Source of the DNA: Maratus speciosus | Taxonomy: Eukaryota > Arthropoda > Arachnida > Araneae > Salticidae | Direction: 5' to 3' | DNA length: 64,000 bases | Assembly (NCBI GenBank): GCA_963932465.1 | Contig: OZ010792.1 | Location: 279,727,836 to 279,791,835 of the forward strand | Part shown: positions 54,829-64,000 of the stretch, piece by piece | Numbering within the stretch: the stretch's first letter is position 1 | Layout of the letters: each line of letters opens with the position of its first letter | The notes under the pieces: generated by a model | Told to the model about the DNA's origin: nothing | The model's database searches: none | What the model saw: the letters and a program-made list of their open reading frames with translations, nothing else | Made by a program: the position numbers and the translations under genes

Positions 54829-57394
54829 ATGTACTAAATTTTGTCCGCACGATAAAAGTCACAACTATGCATGATCGTCTTCAAACTCATTAAACACATT
54901 GAGATGGCTAATATCTTGGCAGGGATTGTAAATGAGCAAAATCGGCCCAAGGGGGGTGGAAATCGGGAGAGTTGAAAATTTTGAATACTGCCTTGACATG
55001 ATTTGGATAAAACCAGCTCTTACAGAAAAACGACAGGAAAAAGTAAACATTTTTCATTATAGCAGTTGCCAACAATTAAAAAAATAATAAAATTCTGACC
55101 ACAACAATTACTTTTATATTGCAAGATTTCCATGTGAAAAATGAAATAAATAGTTTGACGAATTGAAAAAAAAAAACTGAATATTACATCATAAATTTTC
55201 TAGAGCAAGATTTCCTTGTGGAAACTGAAACTGAAATAAATAGTTTGACATAACGAATTAAACTGATGAATTAAAATATATTATACATAGAATGACACAA
55301 AATGTATAACGCTTCCGGGGTTGAACTCATCCGTTTCCTGATAATCCAAACGCGGCCACGTTAGGCTTAAGCATTCCAATGCCGTATTTGCCGACTGCCT
55401 TATTTAATCTGTCTATCTATTTGTTGTGTAACATATTCTTCTTCAATTTTTCTCAAACCTTCAAAAAGTATACAATTATAACGCTTTAAGATCTAATTTA
55501 AAAATAACCAGATACCAACAACACGGTTCCGATGTATACAAGCGATTACCGTTGCCATTCATAAGCACAAATTACAAATCCAAAAACAAATGAATGACTC
55601 TTTCAGCTATTCATTAAATGCTCTTAAAATATTTTGCAAAAGCATATTAATATTTTGAAATACGTTTTTCACTTTTGTTTACATTTATTTACAGTTTGAA
55701 TTCAGTATACACGGTTAAAAATATCGCAAAAAATTACCTCTGTTTTTCAAGGCAATCTATTTTCTGACCAATGAGAACACTTTATGGTGTTCAGTGAATA
55801 TAGCTATATTCGGTGATTCATTCCCGTGAATTATTTTGTACCGGATTAACGTTTCCTTTCTAAAAACAAACGTATTTCAAATTATTTAAAAGCTTTATTA
55901 TGGTTTTACAAATATTTTAAGAGCAAAATCGGATGTCGACCGTATTTTTAATGATTCGTTCAAAGAGTCATTCAATTGCTTCTGGATTTGGAATTTGTGT
56001 TGTACATGTGGCATTACGACACGCGAGTGATTGTTGATTAGTTGATTTTCAATCTTAAAACGTTGAGTAAAACATGCTTTCTTTTCCACTATTCGCAAAA
56101 GTTACATTTTTAGACAGATTATTCAAAATAAATTAATATTTATGCGATTACATTCAATTATCTAATATTCTGCTGCGATAACTTTAGTTTAAATTTGATT
56201 GGTAGCTTTATCTATCCCTATATGAAAGTAAACAAACAATTGATTCATTCGTCTTGAACTTTTAAAATATTAAAACAAACGTTTATATGCTCTGTTGCGC
56301 CATCTGTCAGTAGTTAAAAAAAGAAACTTTCTTTTTAAAATGTTTTTTGAATTCTGAAGACATTGGGGGGGAAAATGAATATTTCTTATAAAAGGAAATT
56401 AGAATATCAGAAATATGTAATGCCGTGTATTACATATATATGTATATAGTATATCAATGCATTATTATAATAAATAAAATTTTGTATTTTGTAGGGAAAA
56501 TAAATTTGTAATTTTGCAATTTACTTATGTGATAAAAGATGATTTTTAATTATCAAAATTTATTACAGGTTTCTTTTATGCATGTTTAAAAAAAATCGGG
56601 ATTTTCTCTGTTCAACTTTTTAAAATTTAAGTTATATAATTATTATTTTGGCAATTAATAAAGACAAATAAACTTTCTGTTGGAATTGTCTTTTATTTTA
56701 CCACATACCATCAGATAAAATAGTTAATTGACAATATGTTTTAAAATAACATTATTAGTACTAATTTGAATGTTTTTGTGAAATATTTCTTCAAATTTTG
56801 TGAGTGAAGTTCATTTGCATACTTTATATCAGTATTTTACCAATTCAATTAATAATTTTCTTGCCAATTAAATTTCAATGAAAAATGGGCTGTTTTTACT
56901 TTACCCCACCTGACCCTATAAGTCAGACAAGACAAAATTTATTACTTCACAATTCTTTTTGTAATGCAATGCTATATAATTTTTTTGAAAATGCAAACAC
57001 GTCATTCTGACGGGCTATATTCTAGTATATATATATTACATCATAATGGAAATATAATGGAAATATAATGGACATTAGCAGGTAAATATTTAACTTTATG
57101 TGAGTTTGAAAAAACATATTAAAACATGATAAAAACACAACTATGGAAATATTAATATATTGTAACTTTTTTTTTTTTTTTCGTTCTCTGAATTTGTTTT
57201 TGCCATTTTTAAACCTATTCCATATATATGCGTGTGTGTATTCATGAATATTACAATTTTCACAAAAAGTTTAGGTCGCTAGAGCTCATTCTTAGTGAAG
57301 AAACTGGGTTCATCTCTGATCTCCATTTAGGTGTGGGTGAAATTAATACTTAACTTAGAAATCTACCTCCGCCTGTAGGCCGAGCCGTCAGGGA
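54631..57394 (+). mobile_element. TE-E copy B, longer form
   Basis: It has the same start (AGGTAGATTT) and end (AGCCGTCAGGGA) as copy A, again between T6 and T7 tracts. A TA/GT microsatellite lies at about 54755-54835. Compared with copy A, about 1.75 kb of extra sequence lies between about 55260 and 57030; either copy A is a deletion derivative or copy B carries an insertion. The extra part shares words with 3540-3660 and contains no recognisable coding sequence. Confidence 0.75.
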
Positions 57395-57426
57395 TTTTTT
57401 TAAATTTCATTTTCTTCACTTCCAGA

Positions 57427-58909
57427 CAGGGTACGCCGACTGTTAAAAAAAAAAAATCATTGATTAAAATCACAATTTTTTTCTTCCTTAATTTTTAACT
57501 ATACTCTAAATTAAAATAATCTTGGAATGAGTACTATTTATTTAAATTAAACAACAACAACAACAAAAAGAAAAAAAAAAAGTGCATTCTCAATGCACTC
57601 TGAAAGAATGATCTTTCATTTTCAACAGAAATTCTCTGAATGCTTTTCTATGTAGTCACCTGGAGAGGTAAGGGACTTCTTTGAATGAGATAACAAACTA
57701 GATAAGAAAGAAGAATTTTATTCTTCTATCCACTAACCAACAGGGATTAGTTATAAACCTGTTTTGCATGTTTGGTCCAAAACACTTGAATGAACTATTA
57801 TAAGCTCTTTGCTTGAAGTTACAAGTTAGTGAACTGTAGATAGAAAAATTTAATTTAGTATAGAACAAATTGGATTTTTTTTAAAAAAACAAAATGGCTG
57901 GTAGGAAAAAGGATGCCATATGGCTTTATTTTTCAGAGATATCAACAATTTCAGGCAAAACTCTGAAAGCTAAATGCAAAAAATGTGGGAAAGAAATGAT
58001 GAGATTAGTTGCAAGACTGAAAACACCTCGAGAGATATGTGAAAATCCTATTGTTGATGGATCATGAAAAAGCAGGAAAATTAGTTTTTCTCTATAAAGC
58101 ATTAAATTTGCCTTAGTTACCTTGATACCTTGTCCATTTTATTTCTTTGAAATGTCAATATAAAGAATTTCTATTTTAAATGAACTTTAGTTTTTTATAA
58201 AAAAAATTCATGATTACATTTCCTGATTTAAAGTAAATAAATATAATTGTTTACCTTGATAACTTGGCCATTTTTTTCTTTAAAAATGTCAGTATAAGGA
58301 ATAGTCAGTATAAGAGTTTAAAAGAATTTAGTTTATCATTATTTTAGTTAACACCAGTTTATAATATGACCAGCTATAAAATTAGTATTTTTTATTTTAT
58401 TTTGAGCTTTAAACATGTGAAAATATATATTAGTTAAATTGAAAAAAGGATTCACTAGTACTTTATTTGATGCTTATTCTGGGTTTAGTCTTGCATTTGT
58501 TACGAGTAATAATCCTTTTATATATTGTACTAATAACATATATTTAAAATAATATGTAATGATGGGATTTGTTTTGAGAAATGGTGCTTTAAGGCAATGG
58601 ATGGTATTTTGAATGGTGTTAACATCTTATTATCAGCTGCTCTTAAGATAAGTGATGTAATCATTTCACAAAAAAGTATACATCAAGTATAAAGATTTAT
58701 ATACATAAAAAATTTTGAAGTACTATTTTCAAGTGTCTATTTAAATTGTATTTATAAGACAATTGAAAATGGCATGTTATAACCTTCAAAGTTTAAAATC
58801 ATATGGGTAGTTAATTTTAATTTAAAAAATCTGATTTAAATAAAAAAAAATCTGATTTTTTTATTTAAAAAAAAAAAAAAAAAAGTGATTTTTTTTTTTT
58901 AATACGCTG
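57427..58909 (+). mobile_element. hAT element with BED-finger remnant
   Basis: It starts CAGGGTACGCCGACTG and ends AATACGCTG, with a perfect 8-bp duplication CTTCCAGA at 57419-57426 and 58910-58917. The subterminal sequences are A/T tracts with ATCATTGATT and GTGATTTTTT words. A BED zinc-finger frame lies inside, but the rest of the hAT transposase is missing, so this is an internally deleted autonomous-type element. Confidence 0.85.
57894..58067 (+). pseudogene. BED zinc-finger N-terminus of a hAT transposase
   Basis: The 57-codon frame MAGRKKDAIWLYFSEI ... AKCKKCGKEMMRL ... RLKTPREIC matches the BED finger: an aromatic W-x-x-F pair, a C-x2-C knuckle and a distal segment. The usual first histidine of LKTH is proline here, so zinc binding is probably lost. 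The frame stops before any RNase-H or dimerisation domain, so it cannot act as a transposase. Confidence 0.75.
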
Positions 58910-59067
58910 CTTCCAGATTACCACATTTGAAGGAGGGTTTTTAACTGAAATAAGTAGCCATAAAAATAGTACTTTTTTCTTTTCCTTTTATATTTTTATT
59001 CTTTTTCACTCCCATTCTATTACTTTGCTTTGACCCATTATTGCTGAGAGTGACCAATCCTCAGATC

Positions 59068-59255
59068 CAGGGATGTAGTGGAGGGTATACGGTGGTACAC
59101 GCCGTATACCGTCTGGATTTTTTTAAGGAACACTGTATACCCTCTGTTTCTCAAAATGCTATAGTATATATACTCTAGGGTATACCCTCTGCCTTGAGCG
59201 CCATACCCTCTGCTTAGAGCGTATACCCTCTGTTTTTTTTACGACTACACCGCTG
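59068..59255 (+). mobile_element. Short hAT-type MITE (188 bp)
   Basis: It starts CAGGGATGTAGTGG, ends ACGACTACACCGCTG, and is flanked by a perfect 8-bp duplication CTCAGATC (59060-59067, 59256-59263). The interior repeats GTATACCCTCTG several times. The ends are imperfect inverses. It is non-coding. Confidence 0.85.
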
Positions 59256-59263
59256 CTCAGATC

Positions 59264-61207
59264 TATTCCAATTCCCATCATTTTTACCAAATCAAAGCTT
59301 CCATGTCCTATATATACAGTATGAATCTTGCTTTATTGAATTTACTATTCTCAATGGACTTTATGCACACAACCTGAGGTCGAGGCTATAATTTGTCTGC
59401 TGGCGGTATTTAGCATAGCAGTCTATGGAATGTGAGTTATTAATGCTTGTTTGTTAAAAATACCACAAAAAAATTCTTTGTTGTAGCAGCATATACTTAA
59501 TGTATTATGATATAAATTCAAAATGTTCTTCTGCATGCGAGAAAATTCCCTAAATTTTCAAATTTTCTATTAAAATGTAGTGTTGACTCTAAGCCACTTA
59601 ACAGGGTGCAGCGCCCGGCGGCCCTTTTTATTTCTTTGTTGCACCCAGCAGCCCTTTTAAGCCCTTCTGATGCACCCGGCATCCCTTATTAACACTTCCT
59701 ATGATTCCCGTGGTAATTCACTTGATCCCGGGAAAATATCGCAAATTCTAGGGACTCTAAACAAACCAGTTCAAAATATTTTTTGTGAACAAGGTACAAG
59801 TGCGCCCTTTTTGAAATAAGTGCCCTTTTTTAGAATAGTGTTCCCTTTTTGAAAAAATGTACCCTTTTTTAGAATAGTGTTTGTTCCCTTTTTGAAAAAT
59901 GTACCCTTTTTTTAGAATAGTGTTCCCTTCTTGAAAAATTCCTGCCTGGCAGCCCTTTTTTTCTAGAGTCAATACTAAAATGTGTGCACTCAACCTGGGT
60001 CAAGGCTAAAGTCATCTGATAGCAGGGTTTGCGCCTGCACATACTGGCATTCTGGCGGTGTAGTGGCTAGAATAACAGATCAACATACTGCCAGCTCTGG
60101 CATCTGATGTCAGGTGCATAAGTTCCATCCCCATACTTTTTATCAAATCAAGTCAAAGCTTATATGACCTATATATATACAACATGCATCTTGCTTCATT
60201 TCTACCGTCTCAAATACCAATTAACTACTCCTACAACTGCCCTCCACGATTTCTGACCTTAACTTTTTTCGTCCCCATTTTAGGATGGACATGATTGAGA
60301 AATTGTGATCACATATCTTTTAGTTAGAAGGAGCCCAATATTTTTTTGAACTGGAAGCAAAAGGAAAAAAAAAAGTGTAATAATTAAAATAGAAGTGTAA
60401 AGTATTATAGACATAATCTTATGTTTATGCACGATTACAGAACTTTTTGATACAGATTACATTACAATTATATTATATGCGATTATAATTAAATTATGAT
60501 TGAAATGTGAGTGAAATCTCGTTATGATTATTTCAAAATCAAAATTTATTATTATGATTTAATGTGCAATTACACAGTTTTTGTAATTGATTATAATTGA
60601 CTATGATTGCACAATTACTCAAAGTCTGGTTACAATATCAATAAATATTGTTTGTGAATTTTTGGCATGCGTTCATAAAAAGGTTTGCCATCCCTGGCCT
60701 AGAGCCTAAAACTTCTGTAGATTTCTTAGACAACCCAAAATCTCTGATTAAATAGAATTTGCAGATTGATTGAATATTTGAGGGATATTATTTTTACTAG
60801 CTGCCTCTGGCGACCAGTTTGGTCTCCCTTAAATGTATGCTAAGCATTGCATGATGTTACTTTTATTCTTAATTTAATTTACTTGCTCAATCTTTCGCCA
60901 AATCAGAAGATTCTGATAAAGAAAACAACAACTCTTTGTGATCATGATAGCACTTCATACTTTTTTTGTTATTATGTATTTCGTTCTTTTGGACAAATAC
61001 CGCTCAATTATTTAAGACATTTATGGTTTATTTAAGTCTGCTTATCAGTTGCAATATGTTAACTAAGGCAGGGATTTTTAAACCTATTCAGTAATTTTTC
61101 GTAATTGGGTCTATTGGCATATTGTAGCTAATACAATTTGGTACAATGGAATGTTTTTGTCAAAAGCAATTAATGATATCCACATTTATATTTAAAATTA
61201 TTGTTGC
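59264..61207. other. Intron with diverged duplicates and small repeats
   Basis: Segments at about 59270-59440 and 60110-60230 share wording (CCCATCATTTTTACCAAATC/CCCATACTTTTTATCAAATC and following), suggesting an old duplication about 850 bp apart. At 59583-59972 a block begins TTGACTCTA and ends TAGAGTCAA, flanked by near-identical TAAAATGTGTG words; its core repeats GTACCCTTTTTTAGAATAGTG. At 60440-60620 ATTATAATTGATT-type words are repeated. No exon was seen. Confidence 0.4.
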
Positions 61208-61212
61208 TAATA

Positions 61213-62814
61213 CAGGGCTTGAAATTCAATTTTTCAATTCCAGGAGGGGAGTCTCCCTACCAACATTTATAAATCGAAGGGAGTTGAACTATTTGGGAGG
61301 GAGAAAAAAAATATTTAAAACCAACTGTTATTTTGTGTGCTATTTAAAGAATTTTATTAATACAGGCATGACAAAACGCCACTGAAGCGAAATTTGCATT
61401 TGTATGCGATCCTTTGATGAAATTTGCGTTTCTCGCGATTCTTTCGTGAATTTCGTGATTACTTGACAAAATTCGCTTTTTTCCGTGATCTTTTGCCGAA
61501 ATTCACGTTTTTTTCACGATCCTTTGCCGAAATTCGCTTTTTTTCGCGATCCTTTAACGAAATTCGCTTTTTTTTCGCGATCCTTAGACAAAATTTGCTT
61601 TTTATTCTCAATCCTCTAATGAAATTCGCGATTTTTCCGCGATCCTCTGACGGAACTTGTGTTTTTTTCACCGATCTTTTGATTAAATTCACGTTTTTTC
61701 GTGATCATTTGACGAAATTTGTGATTTTTCGCGATCCTTTGATGAAATTTGCATTTTTTCAGCAGCCCTTTGACTAAATTACCGTTTATTCTGCGATCCT
61801 TTGGCGAAATTTGCATTTTTTCCCGCAATCTTTTGCCAAAATTCATGTTTTTTCCACGATGCTTTGCCAAAATTTGCGCTTTTTCCATGATTCTTTGACA
61901 GAATTCGCCTTTTTTCTGCGATCGTTTGCCGAAATTCACGTTTTTTCGTGATCATTTGACGAAATTTGTGATTTTTCGCGATCCTTTGATGAAATTTGCA
62001 TTTTTTCAGTGGCCCTTTGACTAAATTACCGTTTATTCTGCGATCCTTTGGCGAAATTTGCATTTTTTCCCGCAATCTTTTGCCAAAATTCATGTTTTTT
62101 CCACGATGCTTTGCCAAAATTTGTGCTTTTTCCATGATTCTTTGACGGAATTCGCCTTTTTTCTGCGATCGTTTGCCGAAATTCATGTTTTTCCCGCGAT
62201 TGTTTGCCGAAATTAACGTTTTTCCCGCGATCGTTTGCCGAAGTTAACGTTTTTCCCGCGATCGTTTGCCGAAATTCACGTTTTTTCCGCGATCCTTTGA
62301 CAAAATTCGTGTTTTTCTGCGATCCTTTGCGACGAGATTAGCGATTTTTTCGGCGAACGATTGAGGAAATTGACTTTTTGCACGATCATTCGTCGTAATT
62401 CGCGATATTTTTCTGTCCGAATTTTCGAATTTATGATCAATTTTTCATAATTTTCAGAACCGAGTGCCTTAAATTTTCGGAACAGAATTACCTCTGAATT
62501 CGCCAATCGGTCGCAGAAAATAATGCGAAACTTGTCAACTGATATTGGGAAAAAGTAGTGAAATTTATTTATCGGTCGTGAGAAAAAATGGTAAATCTCA
62601 ACGATCATTTGCGGTAAAAAACTCGCAAAATTTGTCAATCGGCCGTGCAAAAATACCACAAAATTCGCTAGGCATTCGCGGGAGTTGACCGTAGTTTAAA
62701 AATGCAAACTTTCCGGAAAAGGGGGAAATTTTTTTGGACGGGATCCTCCCGCCCATGATATTCTTTTGGACGGGATTTTAAAATTTTGGACACGAATCCC
62801 GCCATCCCGCCCTG
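61213..62814 (+). mobile_element. TE-D: TIR element with a 31-bp array
   Basis: The ends are short inverses CAGGGC and GCCCTG, with TAATA duplicated at 61208-61212 and 62815-62819. The arms are a GGAGGGGAGTCTCCCTACC segment at the left and GGGATTTTAAAATTTTGGAC plus CCCGCCATCCCGCCC at the right. The array fills about 61384-62690. The short TIR makes the family assignment weaker than for the other elements. Confidence 0.6.
61384..62690 (-). repeat. 31-bp minisatellite array with a 247-bp duplication
   Basis: Units read GCGATCCTTTGACGAAATTC-GCGTTTTTTC. A block starting near 61691 recurs near 61938, spacing 247 bp (about eight units), almost identical. The module ending CAGAATTACCTCTG lies at 62483-62496; beyond it the units are of the diverged GTCAATCGG type in the opposite orientation. 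Confidence 0.9.
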
Positions 62815-62819
62815 TAATA

Positions 62820-64000
62820 TTTGTTTGTTTAATCCTAACTGTGGCAGTAGACTTGATTACCGAAGATTAAAAAATCTATCATTATTATCATCTAATCGTA
62901 TTTTGGGTAATGTGACATAATCAGGCAGTGTACTACAATTTTTATAGCTGCGTAACTCATTGACTTCGGCATTTATGCTTAATTTGTACTCATTTTTAAG
63001 ATCTGTACCACATAAATACACCGTGCCAATAATAGCACTTATAATACTAATTGCAGTAACTTTTTTTTTCTCTTGATATTTTAACTCTACAGTTATTATT
63101 ATGTAGTGTAAATTACAAATTTTATTTCAGTACCAAATCATTGTTTCTAATTTACAGGTGTGAAAAAATAGCAAGAACTATTGGCAAGCATTGTGAAATT
63201 TTAACTCTATAGTTATTATTATGTAGTGTAAATTACAAATTTTATTTCAGTACCAAATCATTGTTTCTAATTTACAGGTGCAAAAAAATAGCAAGAACTA
63301 TTGGCAAGCATTGTGGAATTTTAAGTGTTTAAACTGAGATATGTTCATAAATTATCTAAATTAAACTTATTTAACTTAAACATGCTATTTTTTTAATATT
63401 AAGAAAAAAAAGTTATTTAAATTTTTCAAATCATTTATAATTTTGCCAAATTAACCAGCTATTGCCAAGTTGACTTCATGTATGACAACTTATTTTTGTT
63501 GCTAAATTTGGTGGTATTTCGCCCAAGTTAGCCAAAATTTGGCACTATAATGGTAACTTTGACTTTAGTTCTTTTCAACAAATATTCATTGTTGAAGCTG
63601 ATACTGATTTCTCCACCGGAAATAAACCATTACCCCCCCTCCTTAGGATCGAATAAAAAAAAAAGTCTAATTCATGTATTAAGCTTAGGAATACATATAT
63701 ATTCCGAATTTAAAAGCTCTATGTCAATAGGAAGTAGGTGGAAAATGCGTAACAATATTTCACTGCCACATACAAACAAATAGAATTGTAAGCATTTAAA
63801 TAAAAGCATGTAAAAAATGGAAATCCCATTTCAATTCCAAATCGCTTCAATAGCCACACCTTCCAATTTTGTGCTTTTACATTTAAAAACGAGTCATAAA
63901 AGTGTCAGAAAGTTTCACGTTGTTGAGCAGGGGATTTGAGAACTGCCTTAACCTCTTCCATGTCAGACTTAGGTCAAAGAATTGAGACTCTTGTATTTTA
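62820..64000. other. Intron, end of window
   Basis: AT-rich sequence with a 120-bp tandem duplication at 63081-63320. A frame at 63550-63783 has no domain or splice support. No further Prp40 exon was recognised. Confidence 0.45.
63081..63320 (+). repeat. 120-bp tandem duplication
   Basis: Copy 1 (63081-63200) and copy 2 (63201-63320) differ at only four positions. Each holds TTATTTCAG followed by TACCAAATCATTG and CTAATTTACAGGTG, which look like two splice acceptors and a donor. No open frame joins to Prp40. Confidence 0.9.

Noticed and set aside
54668..54893. Frames with Tyr-Ile or His-Thr runs
   Set aside because: They translate the TA/GT microsatellite inside TE-E.
40433..64000. Further Prp40 exons (FF3 and later)
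   Set aside because: I looked for the expected EQAK/LRKRN-type continuation and later FF motifs on the + strand and saw none.

Overview
This window reads as a strongly AT-rich animal genome, most likely an arthropod and plausibly a chelicerate such as a spider. That placement rests on genome style (very long intron, crowding of cut-and-paste transposons, 31-bp minisatellites) and is not proven. I recognise one host gene, on the + strand: the middle part of the splicing factor Prp40 (PRPF40A/B). Its second WW domain, a linker, the first FF domain and the start of the second FF domain lie in eight exons between 8359 and 40432. The first WW domain was not seen and must lie upstream. No later exon was recognised, so the last intron runs over 23.5 kb to the window end.

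Nearly everything else is transposon sequence inside Prp40 introns. Many copies can be delimited to the base by terminal inverted repeats (TIRs) and target-site duplications (TSDs). Labels used here: TE-A (TIR starts CAGACCTGCC, 6-bp TSD; 639-1383 and 27445-32396), TE-B (CCCAGTGGCAG, 8-bp TSD; 4278-6635 and 27586-31564), TE-C (CAGGGATGAGAATT, 6-bp TSD; 20604-22406), TE-D (CAGGGC, 5-bp TSD; 61213-62814), TE-E (inserted in T-tracts; 30446-31465 and 54631-57394) and TE-F (CAGGGTTCATAC, 5-bp TSD; 42160-42783, partial 32899-33215). Five hAT-type elements have perfect 8-bp TSDs (4426-5085, 11952-12782, 41145-41824, 57427-58909, 59068-59255). There is also a decayed full-length Tc1 element (12900-14042), an internally deleted mariner relic split by TE-C (20223-22510), a pogo/Tigger-like element (33269-33937), a nearly intact piggyBac (50557-53991), and a Penelope-like GIY-YIG gene between 282-bp inverted arms carrying a hammerhead-like fold (35626-38912).

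The main candidate for something undescribed is a 31-bp, GATC-containing minisatellite (core about GCGATC-TTTTG-C/A-CGAAATT-GCG-TTTTT). It forms arrays inside TE-A, TE-B, TE-C and TE-D and at least three other places, so unrelated TIR families carry the same monomer. Several arrays share a neighbouring module ending CAGAATCACYCCTG and show higher-order repeats of 4 or 7-8 monomers. Because 31 is not a multiple of 3, these arrays give long, meaningless open frames on both strands; I do not annotate them as genes.

Nesting is deep: at 27445-32396 TE-A contains TE-B, which contains TE-E. The older TE-B copy at 4278-6635 acts as an in-window empty site for TE-E, and the younger TE-B copy as an empty site for the hAT insertion at 4426-5085.
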